Below, in pieces: positions 19,482-28,413 of a DNA stretch of 64,000 bases. Both the position numbers and the translations under genes were made by a program. Source of the DNA: Methanomethylovorans hollandica DSM 15978 (GTDB lineage: Archaea; Halobacteriota; Methanosarcinia; Methanosarcinales; Methanosarcinaceae). Every line of letters begins with the position of its first letter. Position 1 is the stretch's first letter. A model generated the notes under the pieces. It did no database searches. It saw only the letters and a list, made by a program, of their open reading frames with translations, and had not been told where the DNA came from. The stretch lies in assembly GCF_000328665.1 (NCBI RefSeq), contig NC_019977.1, forward strand, positions 310,001 to 374,000. Reading direction: 5' to 3'.

Positions 19482-20330
19482 TCATGTCCCAACCAGGAAA
19501 GCTATTAAAGCTGCAAACATTGCCATTTTGAAAAGCCTTGAAGACTTAGCAGCATTCTTTTCTTTTAATATGCCAGCTACTGCTACAACAAAAAGTATGT
19601 CAGCTATAAAGACAACAGCCAGATATCTCACGGATAACAGGGATTGCAGATAAGGCAAGGGGCTTGCAAGCACAGCTATAAAACCGATAATAGAAGCAAC
19701 ATAAGCAGCCTTTTCAGGTCCAATGCTTATTGCCAGAGTACTGGCTCCATCCTGCCTGTCCCCTTCAATATCTTCAATGTCCTTGACTATTTCTCTGGCA
19801 ACGGTGGCAAGGGTTGCAAGCAGGAACAGTACAGATACTGCTTCAATGCCGCCATTGGTATAAAAAACCGCACCTCCGAATAGAAAAGTAGACCCAGTAA
19901 GATATCCTACACTAAGATTACCGATGAGTGCAGTGCGTTTTAGTGTTGCAGCATAAAATATCAGCAACAATGAATTGAATAAGGCAATAGCTCCGCATAT
20001 TGTATTGATGAAAAAAGCAATCATTGTTCCTACAGCAAAAAGTGATATCGAAAAATAGAAAGCTTTAGACTTACTTATCCTACCGGACGGTATTGGCCTT
20101 TCAGGTTTGTTAATCCGGTCTATCTCAATATCATAATAGTCGTTTATACCATTTCCGGCTCCTGTTATCAGAAAAACGACTGATCCCACATATATTATCT
20201 CATTTAATGGAAAAGGTATTGTTGCAGCATTGCCACTGATTATATTGTATGCTATAAGCACTCCCAAAGCCGCGGAAAAGGCAGCCATCAGGCAGTTCCC
20301 ATATCTTATCAACTGCAAATATGCACGCAT
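19482..20330 (-). CDS. Digeranylgeranylglyceryl phosphate synthase (UbiA family)
   Basis: This integral membrane prenyltransferase adds the second geranylgeranyl chain to GGGP, giving the archaeal diether lipid core. The 282-residue protein has about eight membrane helices. The first Asp-rich motif is [21 protein letters not shown] (about residues 62-82) and the second is [12 protein letters not shown] (about 190-200), both binding Mg-diphosphate. ATG 20330 is preferred to a longer frame that would overlap nadA. It follows nadA by 10 bases in the same direction, so nadX-nadA-DGGGPS may be one transcript. The longer ORF start at 20375 would lie inside nadA. Confidence 0.88.
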   Translation of the reverse strand: MRAYLQLIRYGNCLMAAFSAALGVLIAYNIISGNAATIPFPLNEIIYVGSVVFLITGAGNGINDYYDIEIDRINKPERPIPSGRISKSKAFYFSISLFAVGTMIAFFINTICGAIALFNSLLLIFYAATLKRTALIGNLSVGYLTGSTFLFGGAVFYTNGGIEAVSVLFLLATLATVAREIVKDIEDIEGDRQDGASTLAISIGPEKAAYVASIIGFIAVLASPLPYLQSLLSVRYLAVVFIADILFVVAVAGILKEKNAAKSSRLFKMAMFAALIAFLVGT

Positions 20331-20340
20331 ATGAAGCCTG

Positions 20341-21261
20341 TTATCTTTTCCTTTTAACAGCAAGCATTCTGTCAAGTGACTGTTTTGCCTTGAATCTTAT
20401 ATCTTCCGGCACGGAGATCACATATCTCATATGTTCCATTGAATCTGCAACCGCTCTGAGGTCTATCATCTTCATGTCAGGACACATAGAATAAGGTGAT
20501 ACCGGGTAGAATCTTTTGTTTGGATTCTCTTTCTTAAGCCTGTGCAGAAGACCACTTTCAGTAGCTATTATAAACTCAGTGTTGCTGGATGTTCTTACAT
20601 AATTGACCATGCCTGTGGTACTGAATATCATGTCGGACATATCAAGCACCTCACGTCTGCATTCAGGATGGGCCAGCACTTCTGCCATGGGGTGCAGGCT
20701 CTTAGCTCTCTGCACATCTATTGGAAGTATCTGGTTATGGGTAGGGCAATATCCGACCCAAGGTATGATCTGTTTGTCAGTGTGTCTTGCTACGTAGTCT
20801 GCCAGATTCTTGTCCGGTACGAAGATGACTTTATTCTGTTCTACTGAATTCACAACTTCAATAGCATTAGCTGAAGTGCAGCAGATGTCACACTCTGCTT
20901 TGATTTCAGCTGTCGTATTCACATAGCATACTACAGCAGCATCAGGATGTTCTTTCTTAAGACTGCGCAGGTCATCCACCCTGGCCATATCGGCCATGGG
21001 ACACCTTGCATCTATTTCCGGAAGCAGCACTGTCTTACCTGGGCTGAGCACTGCAGCGCTTTCTGCCATGAAATGCACTCCGCAGAAAACTATAACATCT
21101 GCTTCAAGCTCTACAGCCTTCTGGCTGAGTTCAAGGGAATCTCCTACAAAATCGGCAACATCCTGTATCTCCTCGCGCTCATAGTTGTGGGCAAGGATCA
21201 CAGCATTACGCTCTTTTTTGATTTCAGCTATCTTTTCGATCAATTCTCTTGTATCCTGCAT
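20341..21261 (-). CDS. nadA: Quinolinate synthase A
   Basis: NadA condenses iminoaspartate with dihydroxyacetone phosphate to quinolinate, using a [4Fe-4S] cluster. The 306-residue protein shows [23 protein letters not shown], the Cys ligands in [18 protein letters not shown] and [10 protein letters not shown], and the [10 protein letters not shown] substrate loop. It lies downstream of nadX (aspartate dehydrogenase), which supplies the iminoaspartate; nadC is separate at 56.4 kb. Confidence 0.95.
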   Translation of the reverse strand: MQDTRELIEKIAEIKKERNAVILAHNYEREEIQDVADFVGDSLELSQKAVELEADVIVFCGVHFMAESAAVLSPGKTVLLPEIDARCPMADMARVDDLRSLKKEHPDAAVVCYVNTTAEIKAECDICCTSANAIEVVNSVEQNKVIFVPDKNLADYVARHTDKQIIPWVGYCPTHNQILPIDVQRAKSLHPMAEVLAHPECRREVLDMSDMIFSTTGMVNYVRTSSNTEFIIATESGLLHRLKKENPNKRFYPVSPYSMCPDMKMIDLRAVADSMEHMRYVISVPEDIRFKAKQSLDRMLAVKRKR

Positions 21262-21363
21262 ATGATCACTGCATTGAGATATTGTTTTGATTTATCTGTT
21301 TTCTAACTAATTGATACACTCAAAATACATTATCAAAATTAATAGCAACTATCTGCTGCCCTT

Positions 21364-22179
21364 TCAGGTACCTATTTGAAGCGGATCTATAATCTTTTTC
21401 AATGTAGCAATGGCAGAAAGAGGTGCAAGATAACTACTCTTTGGATTATTGGGTGAAGGTACATTCTCAACTTTAGACGTCAATTTCCCAAAGGCACCCT
21501 CCACTGTGATCTCATGGATGTTACGGCAGAGTGCCGGATTGGCTATGATCTTTACTTTTGTTTTTTCGAACCCTGTTCCAGCTAGGCTGAGCGTGGCAGC
21601 AACATTCACATTTGCCGGAAATCCTTTTACAGCTTCACTTGCCTTACCTTCAAAGATAACGGTTTTGCTTTTGATCTCATCCAGCTTTATTTTGTTTTGT
21701 ACCACATAGGGAGCACCGGCTAGTCCCGCAGGAGGTTTCTGTGTTGTCAGTGTAACGGAGTATATCTGTTCTGATGCCGCTGATTTAAGTCCATCGAGCC
21801 CCGCAATGGCTCCGGATGGCAAATATATCTTACAGTTCATTTCTTTTGCAATCCCATAAACGGTCTTGAAAAGCCTTTCATCAGCAAAAGCCCCCACGCT
21901 CATTATCATTACATCGCATCTCGCATGCAAAGCAGCAGGTACTACTTCATAGACAGCCTCCTGAGAGGCACATTCCACTAACAGGTCTATATGTTTAATC
22001 ATTTCTTCCGCTTCCATCACGGCAGGCTGAAGATTTACCAAAGAGGATTGCAGTCTTTCAACGTTCTCAGCATTCCTATCATAGATAGCATAAACTTCAG
22101 CTTCCATCAATCCATCATCGATCGCTTTACAGATGCAGGTGCCTATTGTGCCACATCCGATTATTCCTATCTTCAGCAT
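21364..22179 (-). CDS. nadX: L-aspartate dehydrogenase
   Basis: NadX oxidises L-aspartate to iminoaspartate with NAD(P), replacing the flavin enzyme NadB. The 271-residue protein starts with the Rossmann motif KIGIIGCGTIGTCICKAI, has the catalytic region SGAIAGLDGLKSA, and ends with the substrate-binding TSKVENVPSPNNPKSS region. ATG 22179 starts the Rossmann strand and has GGA upstream; codons before it are not conserved. The gene is 102 bases upstream of nadA. Confidence 0.93.
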   Translation of the reverse strand: MLKIGIIGCGTIGTCICKAIDDGLMEAEVYAIYDRNAENVERLQSSLVNLQPAVMEAEEMIKHIDLLVECASQEAVYEVVPAALHARCDVMIMSVGAFADERLFKTVYGIAKEMNCKIYLPSGAIAGLDGLKSAASEQIYSVTLTTQKPPAGLAGAPYVVQNKIKLDEIKSKTVIFEGKASEAVKGFPANVNVAATLSLAGTGFEKTKVKIIANPALCRNIHEITVEGAFGKLTSKVENVPSPNNPKSSYLAPLSAIATLKKIIDPLQIGT

Positions 22180-22212
22180 TATTGATTCCTTCAGGACAGT
22201 TTTTTGACCCAC

Positions 22213-23388
22213 AATGGTCTGTTATATTTATGTGCTAGGGACCTTTATCTCGGATAATAAGTTGTTTGAAAGTTGGGGTGAACGGTTCGTTCTGGATTTT
22301 ATGGAAAGGCATCGTATATCCTCCAGAGTGTTCCTTGAGTCTAATGCGCCACATGCAACAGGCGAAGAGCTGTTGAATGAAGGCAGAAGCGATAGGAAGA
22401 GCGATGCCTCGTCCATAGGGTACATGTATGTCAGAAGATTGTCCAAGTATAAAAAATACTTGCTGAACAGAACTCGTAAGAAAACTGGCAAACAATTTTC
22501 CTCGAATCACCTTCAATGGAATGAATCAAAGGAAAGGCTTGTTAAAGTTGAGGATTACAATTTTGATTTGCAGGTACTTTTTGTTGTCTAGCTGTTACAA
22601 AATAGCAAAAATCATATGATACATCTGGTGACAGAAAACTTTATATAGTCCCTGTCTCTCTCAAAGAGAGTTGATCTACTTTCAAGCTTCTAATTTCGCC
22701 GTCAATGTAAATAACTCTTTATATATAATATTTAAATCTTCATGCTCATTTTGAATAAAAAGTTCATATAATACTTTATGATACTTTATTATAAGTAATA
22801 ATACTTTAAAAACATCTTTTTTTATATCTTATTCACAATGTGGTCTTAAAATTTAATTTTAAACTCTATAATAGTTTTATTGTATAATTAAGTTCATATG
22901 GCCTCCTTGAAGTAACTTCATAGATACTTTTTTCCTATTATTTTTGGTGTGGTACATTTAATATAAGGTTCTAATATGGCTTTAATAAAAAAAAAAGAAC
23001 GCATAAGGTAAAATATAGAGTATTAGATGTCTTTTTAATCTTTAAATCTATTTTATTGTTTTTTATATCTCCTATTTTTAAATCAAAGGTGTATTTATAT
23101 TTATTGGTAATAAGTATATTTATATATATCAAATCCAACCTGAATTCATATTAAACGATTAATATTGGTAATTGGGTAGGAACAATCGTATAATGAAATT
23201 AGATATTTGTGGGCTGTAGTTTTCAAAATTACAGCTATAGAACATAAATGAAATAGGTTTGATTGCTGCAATATCCTGTTCATGGATATTTGTTCACAGT
23301 CGAATCCTTTCTCTCTAAAATAATGTGACATAAGCGGCTATTAATTGCACAAACTAATTTCAATAAATAAAAATAGAGGTACAAATAT
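22213..23388. other. Long AT-rich intergenic region before the giant surface-protein gene
   Basis: This stretch of about 1.2 kb has no gene I can support. A 125-codon frame at 22214-22591 shows no family pattern. From about 22600 onward the base composition is very AT-rich with runs of T and A. A TATA-like TTTATATAG near 22643 followed by a short CTCTCTCAAAGAGAG hairpin could mark a small transcript. The last 15 bases contain the GAGGT ribosome site of the next gene. Confidence 0.5.
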
Positions 23389-26300
23389 ATGGATAACATC
23401 AGTTTCAACTTTTTCGAAAGATTTAGTGCCCACAGGTGGGCTAAATCCCGTCATGTGTTGCTGATTGCTTTATGGTTGAAAAGTTATTTCTTCTCGACAA
23501 AAGCTTTATCTACAAAATACAATTTCTCTAGAAATAAAAACAACACCACCTTTAAAAAAATCTCTTCCTCTGTTCTTGGCTTGATATTTTGTTTTCTGTG
23601 TTTTTCAGTAGTCGGATCCGGTCTATCTTCAGCAGCAACGGTATATGTCGCTGCGGATGGAAGTGGCGACTACAATTGTAACGGAACGAACGATCACGTT
23701 GAAATAAATGAAGCACTTGCATACATAAAAAGTACTGGTGGCGGTACTGTTTATCTTAAGGGTCCAAATACATACTGGATAGATAGCACTCTTAATATCG
23801 GTTCAAACATAAAACTCACAGGTGACTCAACCGCTGAAATAAAACTTGTTCCGAAGGCAGGCTGGTCCAGCGGTGTTCCAATGATCCGGGGTGAAACCAG
23901 AGCAAGTAATATCGTAATCACTGGCTTTACTATCGATGGAAATAGTGAAAACCAGGGTGTTTCTTTTGGAAGAGGGTATTATGATCTAATATATTTAGAA
24001 CGTTCTAATAACGTAGAAGTATCTCACATGCTTCTTGAGTGGGGATGCAATGATGGATTAAAAATTAAATGGGGCAACAACGTTGTTTTTACTCACAACA
24101 ATGTGTACAAAATGGGTCATGATGCTTTTTATGCACTTTACTATAATACAGGTGAAGTTGCATACAACACTGTCTTCACACGGACAAATAGTGCGTGCAG
24201 GTTATCCGGTGGTGTATCTGATTTTACTGTCCATGACAATACATTCTATTCTGACGGGGGCGGCACATCAACAGGACCGGCAATAGAGATAGACAAAACC
24301 GGTAGCTCAGGAACTTTATCCTTTAATAATATAGATATATATAATAATAAGATACACAGCATAAGGGGTTCAGGTATCTGGATGTTTGCAGCATATACTG
24401 ACAATGTCATACGGGCAAAGAACGTCCATATACATCACAATACATTTACAAAAGTAGGCCAACACGCTTTAAATACCGGATATACCAATGCAGCGATCAC
24501 AATGCAGAATTTTGATAATACTATCATCGAGAATAATGTATTTGATGATGGTGGTAATGCTGCAATAAAATGGTATGCATGGTCTCCGATTCCACAGCAA
24601 AAGGCACAGTTCACCACCTATGTTAGGAACAATATAATAAAGAACAATGATGGAATGAGTGGAGTTCCAGGCTCAGGAGTGGGTATATGGAATACACAGC
24701 CATCCTATGCAAAGTTCATACTTCAGAACAACGAGTTTTACAACAATAAGAATGGTGCTACTAATGCTCCAGTTGCAAATGGCGGAGCTGACAAAACCGT
24801 AACTGTTGAATCACCTGTCACTTTCGATGCCAGTGCATCTACTGATGATATCGGCATAGTTTCTTACTCCTGGGATTTCGATGCATCAAATGGCATAACC
24901 TCTGAAGCTACAGCTAGGACAACTACAAAGACATATGCAACAGCAGGAACGTATACTGTGACGCTTACTGTTACGGATACGACTGGGCAGAAAGCCACAG
25001 ACAGAGTAACTGTAGTTGTGAATGCAGCAACAACTACCACTGCTCCATCTATACCACCATCTACGACCACTCCCTCTACAATTCCCAGCCAGGCAGATGC
25101 TGCTCCGGTTGCAAATGGCGGAGCTGATAAAACCGTAACTGTTGGCTCACCTGTCGCTTTCGATGCCAGTGCATCTACAGATGATGTTGGCATAGCTTCT
25201 TACTCCTGGGATTTCGATGCATCAAATGGCATTACATCTGAAGCTACAGCTAGGACAGCTACAAAGACATATGCAACAGCAGGAACGTATACTGTGACAC
25301 TTACTGTTACGGATACGACTGGGCAGAAAGCCACAGACAGAGTAACTGTAGTTGTGAATGTAGCAACAACTACCACCGCTCCATCTACATCTACAACTAC
25401 ACCTGCAGTTCCCACCAAAGTAGATACCGTTCCAGTTGCAAATGGCGGAGCTGATAAAACCATAACTGTTGGCTCACCTGTCACTTTCGATGCCAGTGCA
25501 TCTACAGATGATGTTGGCATAGTTTCTTACTCCTGGGATTTCGATGCATCAAATGGCATAACCTCTGAAGCTACAGCTAGGACAGCTACAAAGACATACA
25601 CAACAGCAGGGACGTATACTGTGACACTTACTGTTACGGATACGACTGGGCAGAAAGCCACAGATAGAGTAACTGTAGTCGTGAGGGCAGCAACAACTAC
25701 CACCGCTCCATCTACAACTACACCTGCAGTTCCCACCAAAGTAGATACCGTTCCAGTTGCAAATGGCGGAGCTGATAAAACCGTAACTGTTGGCTCACCT
25801 GTCACTTTCGATGCCAGTGCGTCTACAGATGATGTTGGCGTAGCTTCTTACTCCTGGGATTTCGATGCATCAAATGGCATTACATCTGAAGCTACAGCTA
25901 GGACAGCTACAAAGACATATGCAACAGTAGGAACGTATACTGCGACACTTACTGTTACGGATACGACTGGACAGAAAGCCACAGACAGAGTAACTGTAGT
26001 TGTGAATGCAGCAACAACTACCACCGCTCCATCTACAACTACACCAACTACACCAACATCTCCAGCAGGATCGGTCTCATATTCTCCGACGTATGACAAT
26101 GGTCTGCGGACTTCATCCCCTACCAGTGTTTTCTCCACTATGAACTATATTGATATTGGAGCGAGTTCAGCTAGTTGCAGGGATCTGATGATGTTCGATC
26201 TGAGTAACTACAAAACAACAGATGTAATCTCAAAGGCTACCCTCTCACTATACTGGTATTATCCTGCTACCACACGTACTTCAGATACAGTGGTACAGAT

Positions 26301-28227
26301 CTACAGACCAGCAGCTGACTGGGATCCAAGATATGTAAGCTGGACAAACCGCGCATCCGGCACTTCATGGACCACAGCAGGAGGAAACTGGTATGACAAG
26401 AATGGAGCAGCCCAGGGCAGTACACCGTATGCATCCGTTACATTCGCAGCTAGCACAGTGCCCGGTAACAGGTACTATGATTTCGATGTAACTCAGCTGG
26501 TACAGGAATATGTGAGTGGCAAGTTCAAGAACACCGGATTTTTCCTGAAGGCCAGGACAGAGAGCGGCAATTACATTGCTTTCTACAGCTCAGAATGGTC
26601 TAATGCTGCACAGAGACCTAAGTTAACAGTTTCAACAGGTCAATCCAGCAGTTCAACAGTTCTCAGCCATGCAGATGCTGCTCCAGTTGCAAATGGCGGA
26701 GCTGACAAAACCATAACTGTTGGCTCACCTGTCACTTTCGATGCCAGTGCATCTACAGATGATGTTGGCATAGCTTCTTACTCCTGGGATTTCGATGCAT
26801 CAAATGGCATTACATCTGAAGCTACAGCTAGGACAGCTACAAAGACATACACAACAGCAGGAACGTATACTGCGACACTTACTGTTACGGATACGACTGG
26901 GCAGAAAGCCACAGACAGAGTAACTGTAGTTGTGAATGCAGCAACAACTACCACCGCTCCATCTACAACTACACCTACACCTGCAGTTCCCACCAAAGTA
27001 GATACCGTTCCAGTTGCAAATGGCGGAGCTGACAAAACCGTAACTGTTGGCTCACCTGTCACTTTCGATGCCAGTGCATCTACAGATGATGTTGGCATAG
27101 CTTCTTACTCCTGGGATTTCGATGCATCAAATGGCATTACATCTGAAGCTACAGCTAGGACAGCTACAAAGACATATGCAACAGCAGGAACGTATACTGC
27201 GACACTTACTGTTACGGATACGACTGGGCAGAAAGCCACAGACAGAGTAACTGTAGTCGTGAGGGCAGCAACAACTACCACCGCTCCATCTACATCTACA
27301 ACTACACCTGCAGTTCCCACCAAAGTAGATACCGTTCCAGTTGCAAATGGCGGAGCTGATAAAACCGTAACTGTTGGCTCACCTGTCGCTTTCGATGCCA
27401 GTGCATCTACTGATGATGTTGGCATAGCTTCTTACTCCTGGGATTTCGATGCATCAAATGGCATAACCTCTGAAGCTACCGGTAGGACAACTACAAAGAC
27501 ATACACAACAGCAGGAACGTATACTGTGACACTTACTGTTACGGATACGACTGGGCAGAAAGCCACAGACAGAGTAACTGTAGTTGTGAATGCAGCAACA
27601 ACTACCACCGCTCCATCTACAACTACACCAACTACACCAACATCTCCAGCAGGATCGGTCTCATATTCTCCGACCTATGACAATGGTCTGCGGACTTCAT
27701 CCCCTACTAGTGTTTTCTCCACTACTAACTATATTGATATTGGAGCGAGTTCAGCTAGTTGCAGGGATCTAATGATGTTCGATTTGAGTAAGTATAAAAC
27801 CACAGATAAAATCTCCAAGGCTACTCTCTCACTATACTGGTATCACCCATCAGATACCACACGTGCTTCAGACACAGTGGTAGAGATATACAGGCCAGCT
27901 GCTGACTGGGATCCCGGGTATGTAAGCTGGAACAACCGTGCATCTGGTACTCTATGGACCACAGCAGGAGGAAACTGGTATGATCGAAACGGAGCTGCTC
28001 AGGGCATTACGCCGTATGCATCCGTTACATTCCCGGCCCGGGCAGTGCCCGGTAACAGGTACTATGATTTCGATGTCACTCAGCTGGTGCAGGAATATGT
28101 GAGTGCTAAGTACAAGAACACCGGTTTCTTCCTCAAGGCCAGGACAGAGGGCGGTAATTATATTGCATTCTACAGTTCTGAATGGTCCAATGCTGCACAG
28201 AGGCCAAAGTTAACTGTGACCATCTGA
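23389..28227 (+). CDS. Secreted disaggregatase-like protein with beta-helix, 7 PKD and 2 DNRLRE domains
   Basis: This 1612-residue surface protein has a modular layout. Residues 1-60 are an unusual basic/aromatic extension; a Sec-type hydrophobic segment with an Ala cleavage site follows (about 61-84). A right-handed parallel beta-helix (about 85-455) has repeated NN-V/I-F/Y turns like polysaccharide lyases and disaggregatase. Seven PKD domains (YSWDFDASNG core) begin near residues 461, 573, 682, 789, 1099, 1208 and 1317, joined by Thr/Pro linkers. Two DNRLRE/disaggregatase-repeat domains lie at about 894-1083 and 1422-1612. In Methanosarcina, disaggregatase loosens cell packets by cutting methanochondroitin; a similar or adhesive role here is inference. 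ATG 23389 is supported by GAGGT 8 bases upstream. Confidence 0.88.
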   Translation: MDNISFNFFERFSAHRWAKSRHVLLIALWLKSYFFSTKALSTKYNFSRNKNNTTFKKISSSVLGLIFCFLCFSVVGSGLSSAATVYVAADGSGDYNCNGTNDHVEINEALAYIKSTGGGTVYLKGPNTYWIDSTLNIGSNIKLTGDSTAEIKLVPKAGWSSGVPMIRGETRASNIVITGFTIDGNSENQGVSFGRGYYDLIYLERSNNVEVSHMLLEWGCNDGLKIKWGNNVVFTHNNVYKMGHDAFYALYYNTGEVAYNTVFTRTNSACRLSGGVSDFTVHDNTFYSDGGGTSTGPAIEIDKTGSSGTLSFNNIDIYNNKIHSIRGSGIWMFAAYTDNVIRAKNVHIHHNTFTKVGQHALNTGYTNAAITMQNFDNTIIENNVFDDGGNAAIKWYAWSPIPQQKAQFTTYVRNNIIKNNDGMSGVPGSGVGIWNTQPSYAKFILQNNEFYNNKNGATNAPVANGGADKTVTVESPVTFDASASTDDIGIVSYSWDFDASNGITSEATARTTTKTYATAGTYTVTLTVTDTTGQKATDRVTVVVNAATTTTAPSIPPSTTTPSTIPSQADAAPVANGGADKTVTVGSPVAFDASASTDDVGIASYSWDFDASNGITSEATARTATKTYATAGTYTVTLTVTDTTGQKATDRVTVVVNVATTTTAPSTSTTTPAVPTKVDTVPVANGGADKTITVGSPVTFDASASTDDVGIVSYSWDFDASNGITSEATARTATKTYTTAGTYTVTLTVTDTTGQKATDRVTVVVRAATTTTAPSTTTPAVPTKVDTVPVANGGADKTVTVGSPVTFDASASTDDVGVASYSWDFDASNGITSEATARTATKTYATVGTYTATLTVTDTTGQKATDRVTVVVNAATTTTAPSTTTPTTPTSPAGSVSYSPTYDNGLRTSSPTSVFSTMNYIDIGASSASCRDLMMFDLSNYKTTDVISKATLSLYWYYPATTRTSDTVVQIYRPAADWDPRYVSWTNRASGTSWTTAGGNWYDKNGAAQGSTPYASVTFAASTVPGNRYYDFDVTQLVQEYVSGKFKNTGFFLKARTESGNYIAFYSSEWSNAAQRPKLTVSTGQSSSSTVLSHADAAPVANGGADKTITVGSPVTFDASASTDDVGIASYSWDFDASNGITSEATARTATKTYTTAGTYTATLTVTDTTGQKATDRVTVVVNAATTTTAPSTTTPTPAVPTKVDTVPVANGGADKTVTVGSPVTFDASASTDDVGIASYSWDFDASNGITSEATARTATKTYATAGTYTATLTVTDTTGQKATDRVTVVVRAATTTTAPSTSTTTPAVPTKVDTVPVANGGADKTVTVGSPVAFDASASTDDVGIASYSWDFDASNGITSEATGRTTTKTYTTAGTYTVTLTVTDTTGQKATDRVTVVVNAATTTTAPSTTTPTTPTSPAGSVSYSPTYDNGLRTSSPTSVFSTTNYIDIGASSASCRDLMMFDLSKYKTTDKISKATLSLYWYHPSDTTRASDTVVEIYRPAADWDPGYVSWNNRASGTLWTTAGGNWYDRNGAAQGITPYASVTFPARAVPGNRYYDFDVTQLVQEYVSAKYKNTGFFLKARTEGGNYIAFYSSEWSNAAQRPKLTVTI
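24769..26067 (+). repeat. Four tandem PKD-coding repeats, first block
   Basis: Units begin near 24769, 25105, 25432 and 25753 with periods of about 336, 327, 321 and 315 bases. Over most of each unit the DNA itself, not just the protein, is nearly identical, which points to recent duplication or gene conversion. Confidence 0.9.
26683..27651 (+). repeat. Three tandem PKD-coding repeats, second block
   Basis: Units begin near 26683, 27010 and 27337. Together with the DNRLRE segment that follows (27652-28227) this block mirrors the earlier PKD2-4 plus DNRLRE1 segment (about 25105-26639), so a segment of about 1.5 kb was duplicated as a whole. Confidence 0.88.
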
Positions 28228-28244
28228 TGAAATACAATCTGTTG

Positions 28245-28285
28245 AGAGCGAAAAATAACTTCGCTCTGCCCTTTTATCTTTTTAT
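28245..28285 (+). terminator. Hairpin and T-rich tail after the giant surface gene
   Basis: AGAGCGAA (28245-28252) and TTCGCTCT (28260-28267) form a perfect 8-bp stem, followed by CCCTTTTATCTTTTT. It lies 18 bases after the stop codon. Confidence 0.6.
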
Positions 28286-28413
28286 GCAGTGTATTTGTTT
28301 AAATCTTAATATATATGTGGGCCTGGCACGCCCTTTTATTTTAAAAAATCTTAAAGGTCATAGTTTACCTGGAATTTGAAAATGATATATCTGCATATAC
28401 CAATAATGAAGTA

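Noticed and set aside
22214-22591. 125-codon frame on the plus strand, and overlapping minus-strand frames at 22228-22516
   Set aside because: No family motif, no clear ribosome site, and frames in both strands are open in the same stretch; likely chance.
24864-27425. Several minus-strand frames of about 100 codons inside the PKD repeats
   Set aside because: They are antisense shadows of the repeated PKD code; their similarity to each other comes from the repeat only.
24769-27651. CRISPR array, suggested by the regular DNA repeats
   Set aside because: The units are over 300 bases long, lie within one reading frame and code for PKD domains.
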